Shown: one piece after another, positions 34,624 to 41,915 of the stretch
Layout of the letters: every line of letters begins with the position of its first letter
How positions within the stretch are numbered: the stretch's first letter is position 1
NCBI GenBank assembly: GCA_964482685.1
Contig: CAYZZA010000005.1
Coordinates: forward strand, 1 to 41,915
Source of the DNA: CAYZZA01 sp964482685
GTDB taxonomy: Bacteria; Bacillota; Bacilli; Lactobacillales; Carnobacteriaceae_A
Reading direction: 5' to 3'
DNA length: 41,915 nucleotides
The notes under the pieces: generated by a model
Seen by the model: only the letters and a program-made list of their open reading frames with translations
What the model was told of the DNA's origin: nothing
Databases searched by the model: none
Position numbers and translations under genes: made by a program

Positions 34624-34692
34624 AAAGGAATGTTTTGCGTATAGAATGAATCCTGCGTAAGACAAAGTCAACCAGATAAAGGAGAGAGGTCA

Positions 34693-35352
34693 TTGGCTAA
34701 AACAGATGTTACGATAAAGAAACCTTCCAAAAAGTATCTTATTTTTGTGGAAGTGTTAAATGCGCTTACCCATGGGATAGGTGCTGTCTTAAGTATTGTT
34801 GGATTGGTTTTCCTGTATTTAAAGGCCATCGATAACGGTGGAAGATTGTCCCTTACTTCTTATATCATTTATGGTCTATCCTTAATTACTCTGTACTTGT
34901 CGTCCACTTTGTATCATAGTTTTAAGTTTACAAAGATTCAAAAGGTGTTTAGACGCATTGATCACAGCAGTATCTTTCTGCTTATTGCCGGAACGTATAC
35001 ACCGTACACTTTGTTGACTATTGGCGGAAGAAAAGGGTGGTTCTTTTTCGCCGTTATCTGGACGATTGCACTCTTTGGCGTCTTGTACAAAACATTCTGG
35101 TTTGACAAGTTTACAAATCTATCTGTTTTTTTGTACATAGGGATGGGCTGGATGTCCATGTTTATGATCCGTTCCTTGTACATTGGACTAGGCACGGGTG
35201 GCTTTTGGCTACTCGTTAGTGGTGGACTAGCCTTTACATTAGGCGTTCTCTTCTACGTGCAAAAAAACATTAAAATGATGCATGTCGTGTGGCACCTTTT
35301 TGTCATGGCTGGGACCACGTTTATGTTTTTATCCATTTACTTTTACACATAG
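34693..35352 (+). CDS. hemolysin III / PAQR-family membrane protein
   Basis: A 219-residue membrane protein with seven predicted helices. Conserved family features are the His-containing ALTHGIGAVLS, SSTLYHSFKF, DHSSIFLLIAGTYTPY and the C-terminal HVVWHLFVMAGT, which place a metal-binding Ser/Asp/His set as in PAQR hydrolases. The name hemolysin is historical; a role in membrane-lipid homeostasis is considered likely for the family. TTG at 34693 is the start, with AAAGGAG 8 nt upstream. Monocistronic between the promoter at 34559 and the terminator at 35395. Confidence 0.92.
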   Translation: MAKTDVTIKKPSKKYLIFVEVLNALTHGIGAVLSIVGLVFLYLKAIDNGGRLSLTSYIIYGLSLITLYLSSTLYHSFKFTKIQKVFRRIDHSSIFLLIAGTYTPYTLLTIGGRKGWFFFAVIWTIALFGVLYKTFWFDKFTNLSVFLYIGMGWMSMFMIRSLYIGLGTGGFWLLVSGGLAFTLGVLFYVQKNIKMMHVVWHLFVMAGTTFMFLSIYFYT

Positions 35353-35394
35353 GCCTTGTCCTGTTATGTTTTCATCAACATACCCAAACAGTCA

Positions 35395-35456
35395 AAAACC
35401 AATCCACTTCTCCACGTCCACCTCGGTGGGCATATGGAGGGATGGATTGGTTTTTT
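35395..35456. terminator. large nested bidirectional terminator between hemolysin III gene and dfrA
   Basis: AAACCAATCCA (35396-35406) pairs with TGGATTGGTTT (35443-35453), flanked by A and T runs. Inside are CTCCA/TGGAG and a CCAC-CTCG-GTGG tip, so the hairpin has three stacked stems. Confidence 0.85.
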
Positions 35457-35518
35457 ACATCCTATTTAATTGTGTTTAATTGTGTGATTTTTAAGCATCC
35501 TAGTACACACAGTCTTGC

Positions 35519-36016
35519 TTAGTCTTCTTTTCGGATGTACACTTCAAAATCGTGGTCGTATTTATTTTTTTCGTCTTTTTTCTTTTCTTCTTTCGACACC
35601 AGACGCCATTTCGACCAATCAATCGGCACCATGGTCGTATCTCCTGTAAATGAATGATGAATGACTGTACGGTATAATTTTTGGACATCCTGTTCAAACA
35701 TTGCGTACAAAGATGCTCCTCCAATAATGTGTAGATCTTTTGGACTTTTTTTGGCGTATGCCAAGATTGCTTCTTTGTCATGCACAATCATGACGTCTGG
35801 ATCTGCTGCATAGTCTGTGTCAGAAGTCAGCACAATATTTTTGCGCTTTTTTAATGGCCGCACTGGGATACTTTCGTATGTTTTTCTTCCCATGACCACA
35901 TCACCAGTCAATGTAACTTCTTTAAAAAACTTCATGTCAGAGGGCAAATGCCATGGCAATTTGCCTTCGTACCCAATAACACCTTTTTCATCTTCTGCCC
36001 AAACAAATGTAATCAT
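35519..36016 (-). CDS. dfrA: dihydrofolate reductase
   Basis: DHFR, 165 residues, regenerates tetrahydrofolate after thymidylate synthesis. Motifs are VIGYEGKLPWHLPSDMKFFKEVT (with the acidic residue of the folate site in PSDMKFF), VVMGRKTYESIP (NADPH binding) and LHIIGGASLYAMF. ATG at 36016 has GGAG about 9 nt upstream; 9 extra codons upstream are unsupported. It follows thyA after 53 nt, the classic pair. Confidence 0.96.
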   Translation of the reverse strand: MITFVWAEDEKGVIGYEGKLPWHLPSDMKFFKEVTLTGDVVMGRKTYESIPVRPLKKRKNIVLTSDTDYAADPDVMIVHDKEAILAYAKKSPKDLHIIGGASLYAMFEQDVQKLYRTVIHHSFTGDTTMVPIDWSKWRLVSKEEKKKDEKNKYDHDFEVYIRKED

Positions 36017-36069
36017 ACTTGCACTCTCCTTTATTCGTTGCACATACCAATTCTTTGTCTTAAAGGGAT

Positions 36070-37017
36070 TTAGACGGCTATTGGCGCTTTGATACCAGGC
36101 TCAGGATTGTACCCTACAACTTTAATGTCTTCCATATCAAAATCAAATATACTCTGCTTGTCCGCGTTTAATTCTAAGGTTGGGAACTTCTTTGGTGTTC
36201 GGCTTAACTGTGTCTGGATTTGTTCAAAATGATTGACATACAAATGTGTGTCCCCCAGCGTGTGAATAAATTCCCCTACTTCAAGGCCTGTTTCGTGTGC
36301 AATCAAGTGAGTCAATAGCGCGTAGCTTGCGATGTTGAAAGGAACGCCTAAAAAGAGATCTCCACTTCGCTGATACAGCTGACAGCTTAATTTTCCATCT
36401 ACCACATAAAATTGAAACATAGAATGACACGGAGGCAAAGCCATAGACGGCACATCTTCTGGATTCCACGCTGAAACAATCATTCGTCTTGAATCTGGAT
36501 TTGTTCGGATTAACTCAATCACATTTGCGATTTGATCAATTGTATTCTTGTCTCTTGTTTTCCATTTTCGCCACTGTGCGCCATACACATCGCCTAATTC
36601 GCCGTATTGTGCTGCAAAAGCTTCATCAGATAAAATACGTTCCACAAAAAGAGCCATCTCTTTCTTGTAGATGTCTTTGAACGCAGCGTCTTCTTGTGCG
36701 CGGAGTCCGAAATTCGTCATATCAGGACCGCTATACTCTGAGCTTGTGACGTATCGCTCAAATGCCCATTCGTTCCAAATATGATTGTTGTTTTGAAGCA
36801 AATAGCGGATGTTTGTATCGCCTTTTAAAAACCACAACAATTCACTTTTTATCAATCCAAAAGCCACTCTTTTCGTTGTTAAGAGTGGAAACCCTTTTTG
36901 TAAATCAAATCTCATCTGTGCACCAAAGACACTCCGTGTTCCTGTGCCTGTTCGATCAGAACGATCACTCCCATTTTCTAGGACGTGCTTGGCTAAGTCT
37001 AAATACGCTTGCTCCAC
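36070..37017 (-). CDS. thyA: thymidylate synthase
   Basis: ThyA, 315 residues, methylates dUMP to dTMP using methylene-tetrahydrofolate. SDRTGTGTRSVFG near the N-terminus, WNEWAFERYVTS, ALPPCHSMFQFYV with the catalytic Cys, and LYQRSGDLFLGVPFNIASYALLTH-type core blocks are present. The length matches the longer class with an insertion (about residues 85-140) found in Lactobacillales. GTG at 37017 follows GAGGAGG by 7 nt. It lies 34 nt after the uup gene and is followed by dfrA. Confidence 0.97.
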   Translation of the reverse strand: MEQAYLDLAKHVLENGSDRSDRTGTGTRSVFGAQMRFDLQKGFPLLTTKRVAFGLIKSELLWFLKGDTNIRYLLQNNNHIWNEWAFERYVTSSEYSGPDMTNFGLRAQEDAAFKDIYKKEMALFVERILSDEAFAAQYGELGDVYGAQWRKWKTRDKNTIDQIANVIELIRTNPDSRRMIVSAWNPEDVPSMALPPCHSMFQFYVVDGKLSCQLYQRSGDLFLGVPFNIASYALLTHLIAHETGLEVGEFIHTLGDTHLYVNHFEQIQTQLSRTPKKFPTLELNADKQSIFDFDMEDIKVVGYNPEPGIKAPIAV

Positions 37018-37051
37018 CTTTTTGCCTCCTCATACATGTGTGCCCACTCAA

Positions 37052-38965
37052 TTAAACAGATTCCGTGTCTGCAAATTGACTGAGGTATTCCCATCTCAGC
37101 ATTTTTTCATTGAATGCATCTTTTAATGCCTTGTGCTCAGATTGAAGTGTTTGAATCGTATCGTAATCGGATCCAAATTCAACCATCTCTGCTTCTAGTG
37201 TATCCATTTTTTCTTCTAATACAAACAGCTCGTCTTCAATGCTGTCCCATTCCTTTTGCTCCATATAATTAAGTCTGGTTTTTTCTTTTTTCTCTTTTTT
37301 TTCTTTTGTTCGTTCTGTTTTAGGCATAGATACTTTTTCTTTTCTGGGAGCAGGAGTGTCCGATTCCAGCAATTGTTCTTGGTACTCAGATAACGTTCCA
37401 TAAAACGCATCAATTTTTCCTTTTCCTTTAAACACTAGCAACTTGGTTGAGGTTTTGTCTAAAAAGTACCGGTCATGGGAAACAGATATCACCGCTCCTG
37501 GAAATGTTTCGATGTAGTCTTCTAGCACCGTTAACGTAGCTAAATCCAAGTCATTTGTAGGCTCATCAAGAAGCAACACGTTTGGTTGTTGCATCAACAA
37601 ACTCAGCAAATACAACCGTCTTTTTTCTCCACCGGACAATTTCCCAATCACTGTTCCGTGCGTATGCTTTGGAAATAAAAAGGTTTCTAAGAGTTGAGAG
37701 ACGCTTAATCTACTTCCATCGTTTGTTGTGACTTCTTCGGCAATTTCTTGCAAAAACTGGATTACTCGTTTCGAATCGTCTAATCCTTTAGAGGTTTGGG
37801 TATAATAGGCAATTTTAACCGTTTCACCGATTATTCGCTCCCCTTTCTCAAGCTCGCGAAGACCTGCCAACACATCCAAAAATGTTGTTTTTCCAGCGCC
37901 ATTTTCTCCAGTAATTCCAATGCGGTCTCTGTTTTGTAACAACAAATCAAATTCATCTAAAATCACATGATCCTCAAACGTCAACGACGCATCTTTCAAT
38001 TCAATCACTTGTTTGCCTATGTGCGACGTAATCAATTGCATCTCTAGAGAACTTGTCTCTTTTTTATTGGACTGAACCGATTCTGCGATGTCTTCGAAAC
38101 GCTGTTTTCTAGCTTCTTGTTTAGTTGAACGCGCTTTTGCCCCTGTTCGCATCCAAGCGAGTTCTTGTTTGTACAGTTGTTTTTCTTTGTGTTGCTGAAT
38201 TTCAGCTGTTTCTTCACGTTCAGCACGTTGCTCCAAATAGACTTCGTAATTCCCTGTATACGTGTACAACTGTCCATCCGACAATTCCACAATTTTCGTA
38301 ACAACTCGTTCTAAGAAGTACCGGTCATGTGTTACCATCAGCAACGCACCTTTGTATTTTGCTAATGTTTTTTCTAGCCATTGAATGGTTTTAAAATCTA
38401 AATGGTTTGTAGGTTCGTCTAACAGCAACAGGTCAGGTTCTTGAATCAAAACTTGCGCCAACCCTACTCGCTTGGATTGCCCACCGGACAGGTGCTTTAC
38501 TTTTGCGTACAAATCGGTTAACCCTAAGTTTTGCAAAATAGATTTGGCTTGTGCATCTGCTGTCCATGCATTTTGAGCATTCATTTTTTCTTCTGCTTTT
38601 GAATAGGCTTGCTGGGCAACTACAGACTCAGCATCCTCCATTAGCATTCCTAATGCGTGTTCATAGTCCCTTACGGCGTTCATAATTGGATTCTCTCCAG
38701 CAAATACCGCTTCTAACACAGTATCTTCTGGATTCAAGCTTGGATTTTGCTTCAAGTATCCGACTGTAAAATTGCTAGGTGTAACAAGTTCGCCTTTTTC
38801 AGCTTTTTGGACACTAGACAACACATTCATTAGATGCGTTTTTCCACTTCCATTAATTCCAATTAGCCCTATTTTTTCTCCTTCTTTTATCGTCAACGAA
38901 ACGGAGTCTAGCAAAACTTTTTCTCCATACGTCAAAAAGAGATTTTGTGCTTTAAATTCTTTCAT
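37052..38965 (-). CDS. uup: ABC-F family ATPase, Uup/YfmR type
   Basis: A 637-residue soluble protein with two ABC domains and no membrane part. Domain 1 has GINGSGKTHLM, LSGGQSKRVGLAQ and LLLLDEPTNHLD; domain 2 has GENGAGKTTFLD, LSGGEKRRLYLLS and LLLDEPTNDLD. The linker between them (about residues 235-310) is helical and charged. A basic segment (KTERTKEKKEKKEKTR, about 560) leads to a C-terminal coiled coil, which marks the Uup branch. Such proteins act on the ribosome or on DNA structures. ATG at 38965 follows AGGTG. It is cotranscribed with the UDG upstream and thyA downstream. Confidence 0.88.
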   Translation of the reverse strand: MKEFKAQNLFLTYGEKVLLDSVSLTIKEGEKIGLIGINGSGKTHLMNVLSSVQKAEKGELVTPSNFTVGYLKQNPSLNPEDTVLEAVFAGENPIMNAVRDYEHALGMLMEDAESVVAQQAYSKAEEKMNAQNAWTADAQAKSILQNLGLTDLYAKVKHLSGGQSKRVGLAQVLIQEPDLLLLDEPTNHLDFKTIQWLEKTLAKYKGALLMVTHDRYFLERVVTKIVELSDGQLYTYTGNYEVYLEQRAEREETAEIQQHKEKQLYKQELAWMRTGAKARSTKQEARKQRFEDIAESVQSNKKETSSLEMQLITSHIGKQVIELKDASLTFEDHVILDEFDLLLQNRDRIGITGENGAGKTTFLDVLAGLRELEKGERIIGETVKIAYYTQTSKGLDDSKRVIQFLQEIAEEVTTNDGSRLSVSQLLETFLFPKHTHGTVIGKLSGGEKRRLYLLSLLMQQPNVLLLDEPTNDLDLATLTVLEDYIETFPGAVISVSHDRYFLDKTSTKLLVFKGKGKIDAFYGTLSEYQEQLLESDTPAPRKEKVSMPKTERTKEKKEKKEKTRLNYMEQKEWDSIEDELFVLEEKMDTLEAEMVEFGSDYDTIQTLQSEHKALKDAFNEKMLRWEYLSQFADTESV

Positions 38966-39009
38966 CTGCTTACACCTATTCTCTTTAGTTTTTTAGGTCT
39001 TCCCTTAAT

Positions 39010-39654
39010 CTATTCAATCAACTTTTTAAATTCGGTTAAATCTTCATAAATGGTTTCTTCCAATTTTCTGTTGTATAAAACAGACGCCGGGTGATACGTT
39101 GGATACACAAGGTACTCTTTTTCAGTCCATGCATATTCTTGAGCATCCAAATGAGGAAGAAAAAGAAGCGGCCCGCGATAAATCTGTCCGTGCACTTTTG
39201 AGATAGGGCCTTTGTTTCCTAGTAAGCGCGTCAACGCAGTGTTCCCCATTGTCAAAATAAGCGGGGGATCTACTGTTTTTATCTCATAATCAATCACCGG
39301 GGCATGAGCAAGCAGTTCTTGTTTAGTAGGAGGCCGATTGGCTCTTTTAGTGATTCGCTTTTTTTGTTGAGCGGAAAACACTTTTTTTTCTCTCCATGGC
39401 CTGCTTTTAAATACACTAGATATGTAAATGTCATGACGATTGACTCCGATTTTATCTAAAAACTTATCTAGTTCTTTTCCTGCCCGTCCAGTAAAAGGAT
39501 GATCGCTGAGCAACTCGGTTTCACCTGGCGCTTCTCCAATAAGCATAAACTTTGGATTCAGCGAACCCTGGCCATCTAGAAAACCTTCTACTGGAAAATC
39601 TTTGGCCCGCTCCATCGCAAGTTCTTTAAGTTGAATAGGAATCACTGTCTGCAT
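39010..39654 (-). CDS. uracil-DNA glycosylase superfamily protein (family 4-like, no cysteines)
   Basis: A 214-residue protein of the UDG fold. Motif 1 is LIGEAPGETELLSDHPFTGRAG (about residues 38-58), with the catalytic acidic position in GEAPGE; motif 2 is YPTYHPASVLYN near residue 188. IDYEIKTVDPPLILTMGNTAL fits the central strand. Family 4 enzymes normally hold a 4Fe-4S cluster on four Cys; this protein has none in its 214 residues. ATG at 39654 follows GGAAGGA; the frame upstream overlaps the csp promoter and is not coding. First of a UDG-uup-thyA-dfrA unit. Confidence 0.85.
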   Translation of the reverse strand: MQTVIPIQLKELAMERAKDFPVEGFLDGQGSLNPKFMLIGEAPGETELLSDHPFTGRAGKELDKFLDKIGVNRHDIYISSVFKSRPWREKKVFSAQQKKRITKRANRPPTKQELLAHAPVIDYEIKTVDPPLILTMGNTALTRLLGNKGPISKVHGQIYRGPLLFLPHLDAQEYAWTEKEYLVYPTYHPASVLYNRKLEETIYEDLTEFKKLIE

Positions 39655-39699
39655 GCTTGTAGTCCTTCCATATATCGTATTTCCCTTGCTGAGTATCGA

Positions 39700-39728
39700 T
39701 TGACGATAGGGAGAGAATTCTTTATACT
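39700..39728 (+). promoter_or_regulatory. strong sigma-A promoter of the cold-shock gene
   Basis: TTGACG (39700-39705) and TATACT (39723-39728) are exactly 17 nt apart, about 60 nt before the ATG. Confidence 0.82.
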
Positions 39729-39788
39729 GTGTGATAATCCTTTGATTAGGATGAGTACAGAAAAACATACATCTGGAGGAATGATTCT

Positions 39789-39995
39789 ATGCAAGAAGGT
39801 ACTGTAAAGTGGTTTAGCAACCATAAAGGGTATGGTTTCATTCAATATGAGGACTCAGAAGATATTTTTGTTCATTTTACTGGTATTCTAGGTGATGGGT
39901 TTAAAACACTCACAGAAGGGCAAACTGTTTTGTTTGAGATTGCAAAAGGTCCTCGCGGTCTTCAAGCTACAAATGTTTCTGTAAAGGAACACTAA
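39789..39995 (+). CDS. cold-shock domain protein
   Basis: A 68-residue nucleic-acid-binding beta-barrel. RNP1 is KGYGFIQYE and RNP2 is DIFVHFTGI; the N-terminus is GTVKWFSNHKG, slightly off the usual KWFNAEKGFGFI. It should bind single-stranded RNA and melt structure. ATG at 39789 follows GGAGGA by 8 nt. The gene stands alone with a near-consensus promoter and its own terminator, which suggests high expression. Confidence 0.95.
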   Translation: MQEGTVKWFSNHKGYGFIQYEDSEDIFVHFTGILGDGFKTLTEGQTVLFEIAKGPRGLQATNVSVKEH

Positions 39996-40013
39996 ACCAC
40001 TCTGCACAAGACT

Positions 40014-40038
40014 AAAGCTGGTGTATCCAGCTTTTTTT
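40014..40038 (+). terminator. intrinsic terminator of the cold-shock gene
   Basis: AAAGCTGG (40014-40021) pairs with CCAGCTTT (40027-40034) around TGTAT, ending in a run of seven T. Confidence 0.9.
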
Positions 40039-40459
40039 AATTGTATTGTTTTCTGTATAGGTGTTTAACGGAGTGATGAAACCGGCGTTTGTTTTTGTTA
40101 GATAAATAAAAAGAGTGCAGCAACTGTCCTTCACCAGACACCAACTGAATGTGTCTGGACCCTTCATCCACAAGGATTTCATTGATTTGTGTCGCAGCCA
40201 CATACTTTTTTTGAACGCCCATAAAATACAAAAACCGTATACCTTCTTGTTCTACGACTAAGTAGGTATGTTTTTTTAAAAACAACAACCCAAACATCAA
40301 CAATAAACAAATAGTGCTCATCCAATTAAAGGTTTGCCACGTTAGGGCACTAAACACGCTCATAAATAAAAAAAACCAAATCAGTGAAACCCAAATCACT
40401 TGAAGCGAAAACTCAAGTGCCAATGGAATTTTTTGTACTCTGGCAGATGATTCACGCAT
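40037..40459 (-). CDS. EbsA-like membrane protein
   Basis: A 140-residue protein with two adjacent membrane helices (about residues 15-40 and 45-63) and a basic cytosolic C-terminal half (YLVVEQEGIRFLYFMGVQ; KNKRRFHHSVKHLYRKQ) that resembles a PH-like fold. Size, topology and its place beside an RNase H gene fit EbsA of enterococci, called pore-forming in old annotation; sequence similarity was judged by eye only. ATG at 40459 follows AAGGGA. Function not established. Confidence 0.6.
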   Translation of the reverse strand: MRESSARVQKIPLALEFSLQVIWVSLIWFFLFMSVFSALTWQTFNWMSTICLLLMFGLLFLKKHTYLVVEQEGIRFLYFMGVQKKYVAATQINEILVDEGSRHIQLVSGEGQLLHSFYLSNKNKRRFHHSVKHLYRKQYN

Positions 40460-40548
40460 GTTACTGATCCCTTCTTGCCACTATTTACCTGAATAGGCTC
40501 CATTCCTATCGTTCATTCAGTCCATTTTCATTATCAAAGAGGTGTATC

Positions 40549-40959
40549 ATGAAACTTTATACAGACGCTGCAGTAAATGGAGACCCGGGTCAAGCAGGTG
40601 TTGGCTTTGTTGTCTTAGACACAAACAGACACGATCAACTCTCTCTTCCACTACCGGGCACTTGGAACAATCATGCCGCAGAATTTGAGGCCGTTGTTCA
40701 AGCACTTACATGGCTATCGAAAGAAGATTTGTCAAATACGGTTTTGTTTTTATATACAGATAGCAAACTAGTCGCCGATAGCCTCACAAAGAAATACGCA
40801 AAAAAAGAACCGTTTTCCTCGTATGTCGCACGTATTCTAACCCTCCTGGAGCAGGTGTTGGTTTACGAAATCCAATGGATTCCAGAATCCAAGAACCGTG
40901 GTGCAGATAATTTAGCACGTCAAGGACTGCAACAGACACGCCAATACAAACATGAATAA
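40549..40959 (+). CDS. RNase HI-family protein (EbsB-like)
   Basis: A 136-residue RNase H fold protein. Putative catalytic residues are Asp in KLYTDAAVNGDPG (D6), Glu in NHAAEFEAVVQAL (about 46), Asp in LYTDSKLVADS (about 71) and Asp in KNRGADNLARQG (about 122), so the DEDD set looks complete. It should cleave RNA in RNA-DNA hybrids. Related enterococcal genes are named ebsB. ATG follows AGAGGTG. Divergent from the EbsA-like gene, with an 89-nt spacer between them. Confidence 0.88.
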   Translation: MKLYTDAAVNGDPGQAGVGFVVLDTNRHDQLSLPLPGTWNNHAAEFEAVVQALTWLSKEDLSNTVLFLYTDSKLVADSLTKKYAKKEPFSSYVARILTLLEQVLVYEIQWIPESKNRGADNLARQGLQQTRQYKHE

Positions 40960-40990
40960 AAAAACTGAGCCTATGGCTTCAGTTTTTTTA
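40958..40990. terminator. bidirectional terminator between the RNase H and methyltransferase genes
   Basis: ACTGAGCC (40964-40971) pairs with GGCTTCAGT (40975-40983) with one bulged T and loop TAT, flanked by A7 and T7 runs. It overlaps the stop of the leftward gene. Confidence 0.88.
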
Positions 40991-41915
40991 TTTGTCTCTT
41001 TTTGGACGCTTTCCCCAATATTGGAAATAGTCGGTCCGGATTCGTCCGTTATATAATTTCCTTTTTTTCGTGGCACGTTGTCCGTAGAATCGTTCAAATT
41101 CCAAGTCACTTGTTAAAATATATTTGCTCCAAGTTGGGTAAGGGCGAAACGCAGCGCCCATTACCTTGTACAACTCTTCTGCTTGTTCAATGTCTTCTAG
41201 ACGTTCTCCATATGGAGGGTTTGTGACAATTACCCCAAACTCTTCGTTTGTTTGGAAGTCTGCTACTTGCATTTGTTTAAACTGAATACTATCCGACAGT
41301 CCTGCCTCTGCAGCGTTGTTTTTTGCCATTTCAATCATGCGGTGATCGATATCGGTACCGGTAATGTTCAGCTCAATGTCATAGTTTGCTTGTGCGTCTG
41401 CTTCTGTTCGAACCTTTTCCCACATTTCTTTTGTAAAAGCAGGCCATGTTTCACAGAGGAACGTACGGTTAAACCCTGGAGCAATATTGTGCCCGATTAA
41501 AGCGGCTTCAATCGGCAGCGTGCCTGACCCACACAAGGGGTCATGAAACGGTTTATCTGGGCGCCAGGTTGTTAAAAGAATCAAGGCAGCGGCCATGTTC
41601 TCTTTCAACGGAGCGGCTCCTTTTTCTATTCTGTAGCCACGTTTAAACAAACTGTCTCCCGTTGTGTCGATTGTGAGCATCACCTTATCTTTTACGATTG
41701 CCACTTCGATTGGGTAAACAGCTCCAGTTTCAGGCATACGACCTGTTCGATGATAGATAGTCTTTAACTTTTCAGCAATCGCTTTGTTCACAATCGCTTG
41801 GCAATCTGGGACACTGTACAATGTTGATTTGTTGGACTTTCCAGAAACAGGAAACGCTGCGTCCAAAGGAAGAAACTCTTCCCACGGAAGGGCTTTTGTT
41901 TTTTCAAAAAGTTCA
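40988..41915 (-). CDS. RlmL/YpsC-type class I rRNA methyltransferase, 3' part (5' end outside window)
   Basis: The frame is open to the right edge, so the N-terminal ferredoxin-like part and much of the THUMP domain are missing; about 309 residues are visible. SVPDCQAIVNKAIAEKL closes the THUMP domain. The methyltransferase domain carries HDPLCGSGTLPIEAALIG (SAM loop), ITGTDIDHRMIEMAKNNA (acidic loop) and the catalytic VTNPPYGERL. The C-terminus RKLYNGRIRTDYFQYWG is typical. It matches Gram-positive YpsC and the N-terminal half of E. coli RlmL, which makes m2G in 23S rRNA. Confidence 0.93.
   Translation of the reverse strand, partial: ELFEKTKALPWEEFLPLDAAFPVSGKSNKSTLYSVPDCQAIVNKAIAEKLKTIYHRTGRMPETGAVYPIEVAIVKDKVMLTIDTTGDSLFKRGYRIEKGAAPLKENMAAALILLTTWRPDKPFHDPLCGSGTLPIEAALIGHNIAPGFNRTFLCETWPAFTKEMWEKVRTEADAQANYDIELNITGTDIDHRMIEMAKNNAAEAGLSDSIQFKQMQVADFQTNEEFGVIVTNPPYGERLEDIEQAEELYKVMGAAFRPYPTWSKYILTSDLEFERFYGQRATKKRKLYNGRIRTDYFQYWGKRPKRDK

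Overview
The window looks like a chromosomal core segment of a low-GC Gram-positive bacterium, most likely of the order Lactobacillales (Carnobacteriaceae/Enterococcaceae-like). This is inferred from gene content: CodY beside HslVU and a XerC-type recombinase, a manganese-type pyrophosphatase, a 315-residue ThyA, an EbsA-like protein beside an RNase H, and strong AGGAGG-type ribosome binding sites with many TTG/GTG starts. A run of ten Ns at 25257-25266 shows a draft assembly. No rRNA, tRNA, CRISPR array, insertion sequence or prophage was recognised.

Layout. 1-1855 (+): the 3' part of addA. 2049-4796 (-): a three-gene envelope operon, a YkyA-like lipoprotein, a NodB deacetylase lipoprotein and a secreted DUF4015 glycoside-hydrolase-like protein. 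5046-7011 (+): lspA, an RluD-type pseudouridine synthase and pyrR. 7261-8988 (-): rqcH. 9178-13278 (+): a less conserved block of a MarR regulator, an ECF transporter S component, a YrrS-like protein, a GTPase with DUF697 and a decayed alpha/beta hydrolase. 13610-19051 (-): ppaC, parC, parE. 19308-19922 (+): plsY. 19957-28640 (-): rbgA, rnhB, dprA, topA, xerC, hslV, hslU, codY, matching the Bacillus order but without trmFO between topA and xerC. 28709-34524 (-): a GDSL esterase, YpmS, msrA, a YozE-like protein, deoD, an S41 protease and two tandem type I signal peptidases. 34693-35352 (+): a hemolysin III family membrane protein. 35519-39654 (-): a uracil-DNA glycosylase, an Uup-type ABC-F ATPase, thyA and dfrA. 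39789-39995 (+): a cold-shock protein. 40037-40459 (-): an EbsA-like membrane protein. 40549-40959 (+): an RNase HI-like protein. 40988-41915 (-): the 3' part of an RlmL-type methyltransferase.

Functional themes are chromosome topology and repair (AddA, ParEC, TopA, XerC, DprA, RNases H, UDG), thymidylate supply (ThyA, DHFR), secretion and envelope quality control (LspA, two LepB, CtpA, MsrA, GDSL esterase, deacetylase plus glycosidase), and protein/ribosome quality control (RqcH, HslVU, RbgA, Uup).

Points most worth a second look: ParC has Phe at the position where quinolone-susceptible Firmicutes carry Ser; a deacetylase and a glycosidase-like protein are translationally coupled, resembling a split PgaB; two extended -10 promoters face each other inside a perfect 9-bp inverted repeat at 34579-34623; an intrinsic terminator overlaps the predicted xerC promoter; and the topA gap has a length that cannot be right. 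No clearly new multi-gene system was found.
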